A stretch of 40,406 nucleotides of DNA, from the NCBI GenBank assembly GCA_024276935.1, contig JAJRWH010000102.1, positions 1 to 40,406 on the forward strand, written 5' to 3'. The stretch's first letter is position 1. Each line of letters opens with the position of its first letter. The DNA comes from Deltaproteobacteria bacterium. GTDB lineage: Bacteria; Desulfobacterota; Desulfuromonadia; Desulfuromonadales; Geopsychrobacteraceae. The position numbers and the translations under genes were made by a program. Positions 1-9,197 of the stretch are shown here, piece by piece. The notes below the pieces were generated by a model that did no database searches, was not told the origin of the DNA, and saw nothing but the letters and a program-made list of their open reading frames with translations.

Positions 1-432
1 CATAAGAGGGCTATTTTTGGTTATATCCTGAAGTCATCCCGGGGCTATTTTGTTTTTTGCCTCAGGATAAGGACCTGGATAACTGCCGGGATTTTTGTGA
101 AAATGGGGTCTGCAAACCTGTAAACTTGCCCGAAAAGATGTCCAATCGGATATAGCCACTCGCTCACTCTGTTCGCTCAAGACACCAAGGGCACTAAGAA
201 AGGCATATTTTAACGGAGAGACGCAGAGGTGGAGAGGAGCAGGCTCTATTTTTAGACCACTACAGTTGGAGTTCTTTCTGCTTCAGGTTAATTCGTGCCT
301 TTGCCCTTCTTGGTGTCTTTGTGCCTCACATATCAGAGAAGATCGACGGAAGATGTCCAGCCGAATACAAGGTTGGTCATTGTCAGAGTTGAGAAAGTTA
401 TGATCTTATGAATGTCCCTGCTTTTTACAAAT
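1..432. other. Intergenic region with degenerate dispersed repeats
   Basis: I find no convincing gene here. Two short frames are open at the left edge. One ends with TAA at about 121-123. The other runs from about 6 to a TAG near 152 and would encode a Cys-containing peptide, but it has no good start and could be the tail of a decayed gene. From about 150 onward the sequence resembles intergenic repeat remnants: a stretch like 'cactcgctcactctgttcgc', an inverted pair, and an 'aacggagagacgcagagg' stretch related to the repeat at 15.1 kb. Confidence 0.5.
179..319. repeat. Imperfect inverted repeat (AAGACACCAAG...GGGCA)
   Basis: AAGACACCAAGGGCA at 179-193 recurs inverted at 302-319 as TGCCCTTCTTGGTGTCTT, with a 3-base insertion. 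Between the arms lies 'ttttaacggagagacgcaga', similar to the repeat at 15088-15203. It looks like a remnant of a dispersed intergenic repeat family; copy number elsewhere in the genome cannot be seen here. Confidence 0.5.
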
Positions 433-990
433 TCAAATCGAGCTGACCACCGCCAAAATCTGGGCTTGCTTCTCGCCGAGTCCGTGAAATCTGTGACTGC
501 GTGAGGCATCCAGATAGGCACTGTCGCCTTTTTCGAGCCGATAGTTTTTGCCGTCGTAAAACAGTTCTATGGTGCCTTCGACAACATAAACGAATTCCTG
601 ACCGTCGTGAGTAATCGGTGGACTCTTCGGGGCCTGAGGGTCAAAAGTCAGCATGAAGGGTTCCATGACGTGACCGACTGTTCCGGGGCGGGTCAGGGTG
701 CCATAGGCATAGCCCTGTTCGGTATCGCCCTGTTGGCCTGCGTAGGATTCTCCTGAGCGACAGATGGTGAGCGCATCGGTCACTGTTCCACCGCCGTGCA
801 GCAGACCTTCAAATTTGGAACCCAGAATCCGCGACAGGTTGATGACCACACCGACTGAAGGAACAGCGGTTCCTTCTTCATAGGCCTGTAGTTGCGACAA
901 TTCAAGCCCGGCCAGTTTGCAGACCTCCTGCCGGGTCAGTCCCTGGGCTTCACGTAATTTCTGGACACGCTCACCAATATATTTGCGCAT
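433..990 (-). CDS. XRE-family transcriptional regulator with C-terminal cupin domain
   Basis: This 185-residue protein has an N-terminal helix-turn-helix (about residues 5-60, with LTRQEVCKLAGLELSQLQAY) and a C-terminal cupin barrel (about 105-180, with HDGQEFVYVVEGTIELFYDG and a later SHRFHG). This HTH-cupin layout is known in regulators that sense small metabolites through the barrel. It is cytoplasmic and DNA-binding. AGAGAGG lies just upstream of the ATG. It sits 98 bases downstream of the beta subunit of the first oxidoreductase operon on the same strand, so it may be the last gene of that operon or have its own promoter. I infer local control of 2-oxoacid metabolism; the ligand is unknown. 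Confidence 0.85.
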   Translation of the reverse strand: MRKYIGERVQKLREAQGLTRQEVCKLAGLELSQLQAYEEGTAVPSVGVVINLSRILGSKFEGLLHGGGTVTDALTICRSGESYAGQQGDTEQGYAYGTLTRPGTVGHVMEPFMLTFDPQAPKSPPITHDGQEFVYVVEGTIELFYDGKNYRLEKGDSAYLDASRSHRFHGLGEKQAQILAVVSSI

Positions 991-1088
991 GATTGACCTC
1001 TCTTTTGCAAAATCGCTGTGACAGAATGTGTTCAGATTCTCCCTTCAGGGGTGGATACATTCCGTTACAGGATAAATAATGACTCGTG

Positions 1089-2012
1089 TTAATTCCGTCT
1101 GGCAGGAACAATTCGCCCACTCATCAGGCGCAGGTAGTTCCAGTAACGTTCAATGCTTGGCCTCAGACTTTCTTCGGTAACTCCAGTATTGCGGAAGCGG
1201 CGTTGCAGGGCCAGGTACATTGTCAGGGCCTCGCCAGAAAAATCCGGTTCAACATTGATCTGATAGCGTTCACCGTCAAAGACCTCGAACACCGGGAAGA
1301 GCCCGGAGCGAACCGCCAGTCTGACCAGTTCAATCCCCATTGCCGGTTCCGATTTCCAGCCGGTTGGACAGGGGGAGAGAATGTGCAGAAAGCGAAAGCC
1401 CTTGCTTACCAGGGCAAATTCAAGTTTGCGCAGGGTGTCATCAATGTGGGCCAGAGAAATTGTTGCCGCATAGGGGATACGGTGGGCTGCCATGATCCCG
1501 ATGATATCCTTTTTGGTTTCCTGTTTGCCGTGCAGGGTGCTGGTGGTTGCCGCTCCGGCAGGGGTTGCCGACGAGCGTTGCCCGCCTGTGTTGCCGTAGA
1601 TTTCATTGTCATAACAGAGGTAGAGGATGTCCTCGTTTCTTTCGGCGGCGGCAGACAGGGTTCCCATCCCGATATCGTAGGTTCCGCCATCTCCTGCCAG
1701 GCAGATAACCCGGGTCTTCTCCTCATTGAGTTGTGCCACGGCAGCGATGCCGGTGGCCACTGAGGCGGCAGAGGCAAAGGTTGACATGATGGTTGGGATA
1801 CTGAAGGCACTTTCCGGAAAACCGCCACTGGTCACGGCTGCGCAACAGGCCGGGACAACCATCTTCAGTTCATGTTCAGCAGACGCTCGCCTGAGCATCT
1901 GCATCAGATTTGACATGCCGCAGCCGCCGCAGTTGCTGTTGCCGGAGCGAAGCAGAGGTTCACTGCGGTCCTGCCTGGTCAGGGCCATACCGTTCAGGGC
2001 GGGTTCATTCAT
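1089..2012 (-). CDS. 2-oxoacid:acceptor oxidoreductase, beta (TPP-binding) subunit
   Basis: A 307-residue catalytic subunit that binds thiamine diphosphate and, with the alpha subunit, oxidatively decarboxylates a 2-oxoacid to its acyl-CoA. The Mg-TPP signature GDGGTYDIGMGTLSAAAERN is clear, followed by CYDNEIYGNTGGQRSSATP, typical of the PorB/KorB family. The N-terminus has NCGGCG, the usual Cys-containing entry of this family. The start codon overlaps the alpha stop as TAATG, implying translational coupling. It ends the fused-gamma / alpha / beta operon. Substrate cannot be read from the sequence; pyruvate, branched-chain and aryl 2-oxoacids are all possible. Confidence 0.9.
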   Translation of the reverse strand: MNEPALNGMALTRQDRSEPLLRSGNSNCGGCGMSNLMQMLRRASAEHELKMVVPACCAAVTSGGFPESAFSIPTIMSTFASAASVATGIAAVAQLNEEKTRVICLAGDGGTYDIGMGTLSAAAERNEDILYLCYDNEIYGNTGGQRSSATPAGAATTSTLHGKQETKKDIIGIMAAHRIPYAATISLAHIDDTLRKLEFALVSKGFRFLHILSPCPTGWKSEPAMGIELVRLAVRSGLFPVFEVFDGERYQINVEPDFSGEALTMYLALQRRFRNTGVTEESLRPSIERYWNYLRLMSGRIVPARRN

Positions 2013-3172
2013 TATGCGACCTCCACGATTTTTGGAGCGGCAGATTCTTCGCTCTGTTCCAGTTCGGCCAGGAGGTTGAGCAAATGCTCGGGACGAACAT
2101 CGCCACCACCGACACCGATCATATAGCCCTGGACGATGCTGTCACGATCGGCAAAGTTGCGCACCTCACCCCAGAGCGCTCCACCGAAACCGATACTGAT
2201 ATCTCGATCCAGAACGGCAATGCGCTTTTTACCGCCAAACAGTTGGCGCAGTTCCGTATCGGGCAGGGGGCGAAACATGCGCACCCTCACCGAACCGACC
2301 GCTTGTCCCTGGTCACGCAGTTGATCAACCACCCTTTCGGCGGTCACTCCCAGAGTGCCCATGGAGACAATCAGGGTTTCTGCGTCTTCGGCTCGATATG
2401 AAACCAGGGGGTCAGCCGGGCGACGGCCAAAGATCTCGGTAAAAGAATCCTGGATTTCACTGTAAACCTGCCGGGCGCCGAGCATGGCCTGGTGATGTTG
2501 GCTGCGGTGGACGACCGACTGGTGGGGCGTTTCCATCTGGCCGAGGGTGTGGGCCGCTTTATCCAGACGTTGCGGAATCGTAGCGGGAGGCAAAAACCGA
2601 TCAATCTGTTCCTGGGTGGGGATCTCAACCTGAGCCATGGTGTGTGACAGGATAAATCCATCCATACAGCAGAGGACAGGCATCAGGATCCGTGGATCTT
2701 CGGCCAGTCTGAAGGCACAGAGGACGGTATCGAAAACTTCTTGATTATCGGCAGAGTAGAGTTGCAGCCAGCCCAGATCACGCAGCAGCAGGGAGTCACC
2801 ATGATCAGCCCAGATGTTCCAGGGGGGACCCAGGGTCCGGTTGGCGACTGACATGACAATTGGTAGTCGGTAGCCTGCGGCGGCGACACAGTTTTCGACC
2901 ATATAGGCCAGGCCGTTGGAGCAGGTGGTGGTAAATGAGCGGGCACCGGCTGCTGAGGCTCCGATGCAGATCCCCATGGCATTGTGCTCGCTGTCGGCCC
3001 GGACCACCTTGCCCTTTTCAATTTCCTGACCGCATAAAAATTCCATGCACTCGGTTGATGGAGTGATGGGATAGACTCCGCTGCAAAAACCTCTGGCCGA
3101 ACGGTTGGCCCGCCCTGCCAGAGTTGCCGCCAGGGCCGCAGCATGGTTGGCACTGATCAGTTCAACGGACAT
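2012..3172 (-). CDS. 2-oxoacid:acceptor oxidoreductase, alpha subunit
   Basis: A 386-residue alpha subunit holding the pyrimidine-binding and transketolase C-terminal-like domains. The family signature YPITPSTECMEFL is at about residues 35-47, followed by ADSEHNAMGICIGASAAGAR and the ATCSNGL-like region (here TTTCSNGLAYM). The C-terminal part carries SMGTLGVTAERVVDQLRDQG, the transketolase-C fold that helps bind CoA. It overlaps the end of the upstream fused gene by 11 bases and its stop overlaps the beta start, so the three are co-translated. Only 386 residues long, slightly shorter than the paralogue at 9194-10408. Its substrate is unassigned. Confidence 0.9.
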   Translation of the reverse strand: MSVELISANHAAALAATLAGRANRSARGFCSGVYPITPSTECMEFLCGQEIEKGKVVRADSEHNAMGICIGASAAGARSFTTTCSNGLAYMVENCVAAAGYRLPIVMSVANRTLGPPWNIWADHGDSLLLRDLGWLQLYSADNQEVFDTVLCAFRLAEDPRILMPVLCCMDGFILSHTMAQVEIPTQEQIDRFLPPATIPQRLDKAAHTLGQMETPHQSVVHRSQHHQAMLGARQVYSEIQDSFTEIFGRRPADPLVSYRAEDAETLIVSMGTLGVTAERVVDQLRDQGQAVGSVRVRMFRPLPDTELRQLFGGKKRIAVLDRDISIGFGGALWGEVRNFADRDSIVQGYMIGVGGGDVRPEHLLNLLAELEQSEESAAPKIVEVA

Positions 3173-5471
3173 CGCTTAATCCTTTATCACGTAAATCCAT
3201 GGCACGTCGCGGACATTCCGCCACGCAGATTCCGCAGCCTTTACAATAGTCTTCATCGATCTGGTAGCCATTCTCGCTGCGCGAGATAACCCCGTCGGGA
3301 CAGTAGACCAGGCAGGTATCACACTGGGTGCAACGACCGCAGGAAAAGCAGCGCTCCGCTTCTTCCTGACCGGACAGCCCCAGATTGACCTCCTCGAAAC
3401 TGTTTTGATAGGTTTCCAGTACTCGGTGGCGGTCTTGATGTGGCGCAAGAACCGGAAAGTGTGAGAAGCGAACCTGGGCCGGGGCCACCACTGAGCCTTG
3501 GGGTGTTGTTGTCGGTGTCGATTCCGTTCCGCTCAGTTTGGCCAGGGCTTCCATCGCCACCAGCCTGCCGTTGCCGATGGCGTGAGTGACAGTCCCGTCG
3601 GCGGTTGCACAGTCACCTGCCAGCCAGATATTGAGCGGCTGATCCTTCTGCCAGATGCGATCTTTCCGGATCTGCCAACAGTCTGGCAGCAGATCCAGGG
3701 TATTTTGCTGCCCCAGCGCCAGAAGGACTCTGGAACAGTTCATTTCACTGGTTCGTTCTGTAACCAGTGGTCGCCGCCGACCATCAGCATCAGGTTCACC
3801 CAGTTCGACTTCGGCCAGAACAATTCCGGCGACCTGGCCAACTCCGCGAAAAGCAACCGGTTGACGCAGGGCCAGCAACTGCACACCTTCACGCAGAGCG
3901 TCTTGAATCTCTTCTTCAATTGCGGGCATTTCGTCACGACTGCGACGATAGACCAGCTTGACCGAAGAAGCGCCACTGCGCAGGGCTGTTCGTGCACAGT
4001 CAATAGCGGTATTGCCCCCGCCGATGACAACCACATCGCCGACAAGGTTCTCACCGGACTCACTTTTGCGACTGCGCGCCAGAAAGTCGAGTCCCTGTTC
4101 TATGCCATCGAGTGATTCTCCTGCTGCAGCAAGGTTGTAGGCGTCACTGAAGCCTTTACTGAGAATCAGGGCGTCATAGTCCTGATGCAGGCGCGCCATT
4201 TCCGCTTTGTCAACCGGGTGGTCGCAGACAGAGGTGATTCCCAGGGCGAGAATCCGCTTCAGATCACGCTCCAGAACCTCTTCCGGCAGGCGGTAGACCG
4301 GGATGCCGTAACGCAGGACACCCCCCAGTTTGGACTCTTTTTCAAAGATCGTGACCTGATGCCCGCGCAGGGCCAATTGCCAGGCGGCACTCAGGCCCGC
4401 CGGTCCGCCTCCGATGACTGCCAGAGAAAAAGCTTTGGCAGCCTTTTCGGGTTGCAAGCGAAAATCGGAGTGATCTGCGATCCAGCGCTCGAGACTGCGG
4501 ATATTGACCGCACCGTCCATTTGGTTGCGATTGCATTCGTGCATACAGGGGGCAGGACACACCCGACCACAGACCGAAGGCAATGGTTGGGTATGAAGCA
4601 ATACTTCTGCTGCGGCATCAGGCCCGGATGTTTTGAGGGCCTGGATGAATCCAACCACATCATTGCCTGCCGGGCAGGCATGGTTGCAGGGTGCGACGTA
4701 GTCTTCATAGCCTGGTAGCTGGGTGCTCCAGCTGCCGGTTTTCAGACGCGATGGAATATCCTCAAAATGCTCGGTCTGGGGCTTGACCTCAGGGAGACAG
4801 GTTTCGAGCTGACCGCCTGTCGTTTTGGCGGTTTTTTGGGTGGCCCTGGGGGATGGTTGGCAAACCTGAACCTTTTGATAGGCCTCTTTGGCCGCGGCCA
4901 GATCATCCTCCAGCCCCATGCCGGTATAGACATCTTCAAGAACCTCAAGGGGTAATTCAAGGAGTCTGAGGTAGGCCCCAACGAGTGTGGTGTTGATGAT
5001 GACCACACTGCTTGTGCCGATGCCATGTTTGCGGGCGATTCCGGTGGCATCAATGATACCGAAGCGAAAGTCGGCGAAGGTTTCAGCGTACTTTTCGGCG
5101 GCTTCGGGACTGTTGAGTAAAATAGCCGCTTTTGCACCAACACCATCCAGCACCGGGGGGGCAAGCAGGGCGGCATCAAGGACCAGCAGATGGTCTGGTT
5201 GATAGACCTTGTTGCGGTTTCTGATTGGCGCACGGTCAACGCGGGCAAATGCCCGGACCGGTGCTCCGGAACGTTCGGCACCGTAGTCACCAAAGGTTTG
5301 TACATTCAGCCCCAGTTGCGCATAAATTGCGGCAATCAGCTTGGCGCAGGTCACCCCCCCCTGACCACCGCGACCGTGGAGGCGAATTTCCAGCGGAAAA
5401 GTGATATCATCGGGCAAAACCATTTTGGTCGTGCTGGATTGAGGGGTGGATCTGGTTTTTTTCTGAGCCAT
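3162..5471 (-). CDS. Fused 2-oxoacid oxidoreductase gamma subunit, GltD-like flavoprotein and 2x[4Fe-4S] ferredoxin
   Basis: One 769-residue polypeptide combines three usually separate parts. Residues about 24-204 are the gamma domain (RLHGRGGQGG at 30-39, then GDYGAERSGAPVRAF). Residues about 255-690 resemble the glutamate synthase small subunit: a Cys-rich N-terminal Fe-S part (Cys at about 262-313), an FAD motif VIGGGPAGLSAAW near 354 and an NAD(P) motif VIGGGNTAIDCA near 484. Residues 708-757 carry two [4Fe-4S] motifs, CGRCTQCDTC...C and CKGCGICVAEC. Phenylglyoxylate:NAD+ oxidoreductase is a known relative with a separate GltD-like FAD subunit. I infer electron transfer from the TPP site to NAD(P). 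I chose the ATG at 5471, preceded by GGAG, over one eight codons earlier. First gene of its operon. Confidence 0.88.
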   Translation of the reverse strand: MAQKKTRSTPQSSTTKMVLPDDITFPLEIRLHGRGGQGGVTCAKLIAAIYAQLGLNVQTFGDYGAERSGAPVRAFARVDRAPIRNRNKVYQPDHLLVLDAALLAPPVLDGVGAKAAILLNSPEAAEKYAETFADFRFGIIDATGIARKHGIGTSSVVIINTTLVGAYLRLLELPLEVLEDVYTGMGLEDDLAAAKEAYQKVQVCQPSPRATQKTAKTTGGQLETCLPEVKPQTEHFEDIPSRLKTGSWSTQLPGYEDYVAPCNHACPAGNDVVGFIQALKTSGPDAAAEVLLHTQPLPSVCGRVCPAPCMHECNRNQMDGAVNIRSLERWIADHSDFRLQPEKAAKAFSLAVIGGGPAGLSAAWQLALRGHQVTIFEKESKLGGVLRYGIPVYRLPEEVLERDLKRILALGITSVCDHPVDKAEMARLHQDYDALILSKGFSDAYNLAAAGESLDGIEQGLDFLARSRKSESGENLVGDVVVIGGGNTAIDCARTALRSGASSVKLVYRRSRDEMPAIEEEIQDALREGVQLLALRQPVAFRGVGQVAGIVLAEVELGEPDADGRRRPLVTERTSEMNCSRVLLALGQQNTLDLLPDCWQIRKDRIWQKDQPLNIWLAGDCATADGTVTHAIGNGRLVAMEALAKLSGTESTPTTTPQGSVVAPAQVRFSHFPVLAPHQDRHRVLETYQNSFEEVNLGLSGQEEAERCFSCGRCTQCDTCLVYCPDGVISRSENGYQIDEDYCKGCGICVAECPRRAMDLRDKGLSDVR

Positions 5472-5573
5472 AAGCACTCCACATGGGCAAATCATTGCAG
5501 CAGATTTTCGGGATTGTAATGGTTCGCCTTACAGACTTGTGGCGTCGTTGTTGCGGCAAACTCCATCAAGCAT

Positions 5574-5589
5574 AGCAATGGTCCTGCCA
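5574..5589 (-). promoter_or_regulatory. Sigma-54 promoter of the fused oxidoreductase operon
   Basis: Read on the minus strand the site is TGGCAGGACCATTGCT, against the sigma-54 consensus TGGCACG-N4-TTGCW. The invariant GG and GC pairs have the required spacing. Transcription would start near 5563, about 90 bases before the ATG at 5471. Confidence 0.75.
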
Positions 5590-5750
5590 TGTTTCACGAT
5601 ATCAATCATAAAAATAGGGAAACCAAACGCAATTCGCGGGTTGGTCAGGTTTTTTTCATTGTCTGTCGACCGGGAGGCAGAGGGAGAAATAGCTCAAAAG
5701 CCGGGCGATGGGTCGAATTGGCAAGAAAATAGAGAGTTTTGGGGAAACAT

Positions 5751-5768
5751 TGGAAACGATTGTTTCCA
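5751..5768. promoter_or_regulatory. TyrR-box-like palindrome 1 (putative activator site)
   Basis: TGGAAACGATTGTTTCCA is a perfect inverted repeat in the form TGGAAA-N6-TTTCCA. The E. coli TyrR box is TGTAAA-N6-TTTACA, so size and symmetry match with one substitution per arm. It lies about 165 bases upstream of the -24 element, next to the gene for a TyrR-like activator. Binding is inferred. Confidence 0.6.
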
Positions 5769-5820
5769 TCATGAGTGGAGTACGGGTGTATCTATCAGGA
5801 AATAAAAAGAAAACTACACA

Positions 5821-5838
5821 TGGAAACTTTAGTTTCCG
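5821..5838. promoter_or_regulatory. TyrR-box-like palindrome 2 (putative activator site)
   Basis: TGGAAACTTTAGTTTCCG matches the first palindrome in both arms except its last base (GGAAAC-N4-GTTTCC is perfect). The two centres are 70 bases apart. It overlaps the last codons and stop of the activator gene that ends at 5829. Confidence 0.58.
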
Positions 5839-7421
5839 CTGGTTCGATTGGTTTCCGGGGCGAGCTGGTGTTTTTTCAGTTTTTTCAAGAGCGAGGTATG
5901 CGACATTCCCAACCGCTTGGCAGCCTGACGTTTGCTGGGCGTCGATTTCAGTGCTTCGGTAATAATCTGTTTTTCCAGCTGCGCAACCTGCTGGGCCAGT
6001 GATTCTGCGCTGGCAGGTTCTTGCTCGGAGTTGTTTTGCCCGAATTCAAAACTGAAACGAATAGTGTCGCTACTGATCCGCTCGCTGCCGCTGAGAATGG
6101 CAGTACGTTCGATGACATTTCGCAGTTCGCGAACATTTCCGGGCCAGTGATGACGTTCAAGTTTTGTCAGGGCGTCCTCTGTCAGTTGCCGGGTCTGTAT
6201 GGCGTGCCGGGCGTTGATCTGAAACAGAAAGTGCTCGGCAAGAAGCGGGATGTCACCGAGGCGGTCACGCAAGGGGGGGATATGGATCGGAAAAAGATTG
6301 ATCCGGTAATAGAGATCTTCACGAAAACGCTTCTGTTTAACCCATTGTTCAAGGTTGCGGTTGGTTGCGGTAATCACTCGGGTATTGACGATTATTTCCT
6401 TGTTGCTGCCGATGCGGCGCAGTTTTCCATCCTGAATAACCCGCAGCATCTTGGCCTGGAGCGAGGCAGGCATTTCGGCAATCTCATCCAGAAAGAGGGT
6501 CCCGTCGCGGGCCGCTTCAAAGAGACCGATCCGCCCTTCTTTTCGCGCCCCGGAGAAGGCGCCGCCGACATAACCGAACAGCTCACTTTCCAGCAGATTT
6601 TCAGGCATGGCGGCACAGTTGACCGGGATAAATGGTCCCGTGCAACCACTCTCAACGTGGATGGCGCTGGCGAACAGCTCCTTGCCGGTGCCACTCTCAC
6701 CGCGAATCGAAACGATCCCGTCGGTCGGCGCAATCTTTTCGGCAAACGAGATGGCCTGTCGCAGAGCGGGACTCTGTCCGACCATATCACCAAAGGTGAC
6801 CTGTGGCTCGCGGGCCACGGCACTGGCAAGTTCACGAATTTCACGCATGTCCTGCAGGACTTCGACGGCACCCACAATCCGTTCGTGTGAATCGCGGATG
6901 ATCCGTCCCGAAGTCAGATACTGCCGTCGCTGGTCACCACGGGTCAGGTTGCGTTTGATATTTCGATAGGTCTTGCCCTCAAGGCAGGTCAGCAGGCTGG
7001 TATCAGGCAGGTTGAGATCTCGCAGGTTGCGGCCGATCAGGTTTTTATTCTGGCAATCGAGAATCTCGCGGGCGACCCGGTTGATGGTTGTCAGTTCACC
7101 TTCTTCGTTGATGGAGAGAATTCCGTCACTGATGCTGTCGAGAACGACCTGAAAACGTTTTTCACGCCGTTCCTGCGGCATGGTGTTGATTGCCGTCGCC
7201 TGAAGAATGTTGGGGATTGCTTCGAGTTCAGAAAAGAGGGCTGATTGATTCAGGGTCTGGAAACCGGTTTCGAGGTCAAGGTAGACAAAAGTCGCTGCTC
7301 CCCTCTTTTCTACTTCCATAAAAAGAATATTCAGATTGTTTTCAGCGAGAACACTGGCGATTTTTGCCATGGCTCCCACCCGGTCTTCAACCTGCAATTT
7401 CAATTTGATATTTGGTGGCAT
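5829..7421 (-). CDS. TyrR-like sigma-54-dependent activator (ACT-PAS-AAA+-Fis HTH)
   Basis: A 530-residue enhancer-binding protein. An ACT domain fills about residues 5-75, a PAS domain about 80-190, the AAA+ sigma-54 interaction module about 205-435 and a Fis-type helix-turn-helix the end (RQAAKRLGMSHTSLLKKLKK). Walker A is GESGTGKE and Walker B is GTLFLDEIAEM. The sigma-54 contact loop reads GAFSGA instead of the usual GAFTGA. ACT domains commonly bind amino acids, and ACT-PAS-AAA-Fis is the TyrR/PhhR layout, so an aromatic or branched-chain amino acid signal is likely. AGGAGG precedes the ATG. It is the last gene of the four-subunit oxidoreductase operon and lies directly upstream of the control region of the fused-oxidoreductase operon, its probable target. 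Confidence 0.88.
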   Translation of the reverse strand: MPPNIKLKLQVEDRVGAMAKIASVLAENNLNILFMEVEKRGAATFVYLDLETGFQTLNQSALFSELEAIPNILQATAINTMPQERREKRFQVVLDSISDGILSINEEGELTTINRVAREILDCQNKNLIGRNLRDLNLPDTSLLTCLEGKTYRNIKRNLTRGDQRRQYLTSGRIIRDSHERIVGAVEVLQDMREIRELASAVAREPQVTFGDMVGQSPALRQAISFAEKIAPTDGIVSIRGESGTGKELFASAIHVESGCTGPFIPVNCAAMPENLLESELFGYVGGAFSGARKEGRIGLFEAARDGTLFLDEIAEMPASLQAKMLRVIQDGKLRRIGSNKEIIVNTRVITATNRNLEQWVKQKRFREDLYYRINLFPIHIPPLRDRLGDIPLLAEHFLFQINARHAIQTRQLTEDALTKLERHHWPGNVRELRNVIERTAILSGSERISSDTIRFSFEFGQNNSEQEPASAESLAQQVAQLEKQIITEALKSTPSKRQAAKRLGMSHTSLLKKLKKHQLAPETNRTSGN

Positions 7422-7459
7422 AACCGCCTCCTGCGGTGGAGCGGGACTGGCAGGGTTAA

Positions 7460-8275
7460 TCAGGAACCGGTGAATTTTGTCGGGCGTTTTTCGAGAAAAG
7501 CGTTGACGGCTTCAAGGTGGTCGGCCTGGTGGTGGGAAAGGCCTTGAAAAGTCGCGCAGAGATCAAGAAATTCTGCGAGTTCCTGACGCTGGCTGAGTTG
7601 CAACAGGCGTTTGTTCAGCCGTACCGCATGTGGTGGTTTGGCCGCAATGGTCGAGGCCAGTTCACGAGTCTGGTCCAGCAGCTGATCTGCTGGCACCAGT
7701 TTCAGCAGTAATCCAAGTTCAAGGGCCTCTTCTGCCTTGATCAGCCGCCCGGTAAAGAGCAGTTCGGCTGCACGTTGATGGCCGATCAGACGCGGCAGAA
7801 ACCAGCTGCCACCATCGCCGGAAACAACGCCCAGATTGATGAAGGTTTCTCCCAGCAGGGTTTCCGTTGACCCGATGCGCAGATCGCACATACAGGCCAG
7901 ATCCATCCCCGCGCCAATGGCTGGGCCATTGATCGCCGCAATAAGGGGAATTTCACTTCTTTGCAATGCCAGGGGCAGTTGCTGAATACCACGGCGGTAT
8001 TGATCCTGAATTTGCAGTGCCGAACCGCTGAACATTCCTTCGCGGTCTCGCATCTGCTTGACATTGCCCCCGGCAGAAAATGCTTTGCCCGCTCCGGTCA
8101 AGATCAACACCGACACTTGCGGGGTGCGGTTGCACCAATTGACAACACTCAGGATATCTTCAACCAGAGTGGTGCCGGTCAGGGCATTGCGCACATCGTC
8201 CCGCATGAAGGTCAATTCGGCGACCCGGTTTTGCAGGCTGAGACGGGCGTCAGTCAGTTGCGGCAGTTCAGGCAT
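7460..8275 (-). CDS. Enoyl-CoA hydratase/isomerase (crotonase) family protein
   Basis: A 271-residue crotonase-fold protein, probably acting on an acyl-CoA thioester in the cytoplasm. Family marks are LTGAGKAFSAGGNVKQMRD, whose backbone helps form the oxyanion hole, and INGPAIGAGMDLACMCDLRI, followed by FINLGVVSGDGGSWFLPRLIG. At the position where hydratases carry the second catalytic Glu, this protein has GDGGS, so hydratase activity is not assured; an isomerase, hydrolase or other crotonase reaction is possible. I chose the ATG at 8275, with AAAAGGAG a few bases upstream, rather than an upstream in-frame start that would overlap the preceding gene. It lies between the beta subunit and the TyrR-like regulator gene in one operon. 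Confidence 0.85.
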   Translation of the reverse strand: MPELPQLTDARLSLQNRVAELTFMRDDVRNALTGTTLVEDILSVVNWCNRTPQVSVLILTGAGKAFSAGGNVKQMRDREGMFSGSALQIQDQYRRGIQQLPLALQRSEIPLIAAINGPAIGAGMDLACMCDLRIGSTETLLGETFINLGVVSGDGGSWFLPRLIGHQRAAELLFTGRLIKAEEALELGLLLKLVPADQLLDQTRELASTIAAKPPHAVRLNKRLLQLSQRQELAEFLDLCATFQGLSHHQADHLEAVNAFLEKRPTKFTGS

Positions 8276-8285
8276 GATGCTCCTT

Positions 8286-9193
<908 letters not shown>

Positions 9194-9197
<4 letters not shown>

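Larger units (their letters stand above)
5496..5828. promoter_or_regulatory. Control region of the fused 2-oxoacid oxidoreductase operon
   Basis: This 333-base gap has no gene. It carries a sigma-54 -24/-12 element at 5574-5589 and two similar palindromes at 5751-5768 and 5821-5838, the second overlapping the end of the TyrR-like activator gene. An extra GGAAAC half-site lies at 5743-5748. The arrangement, enhancer sites about 160-265 bases upstream of a -24/-12 promoter, is the standard one for sigma-54 activators. Confidence 0.7.

Noticed and set aside
6..152. Cys-containing open frame at the left edge of the window
   Set aside because: It has a TAA directly upstream, no good start codon and an equally open alternative frame, so coding cannot be supported.
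990..1035. Possible sigma-54 site (TGTCACAGCGATTTTGCA, minus strand) before the XRE-cupin gene
   Set aside because: The GG is missing and the spacing to GC is two bases too long.
1086..1763. 225-codon plus-strand frame opposite the beta subunit gene
   Set aside because: It is an antisense shadow of a strongly supported gene and has no recognisable domains.
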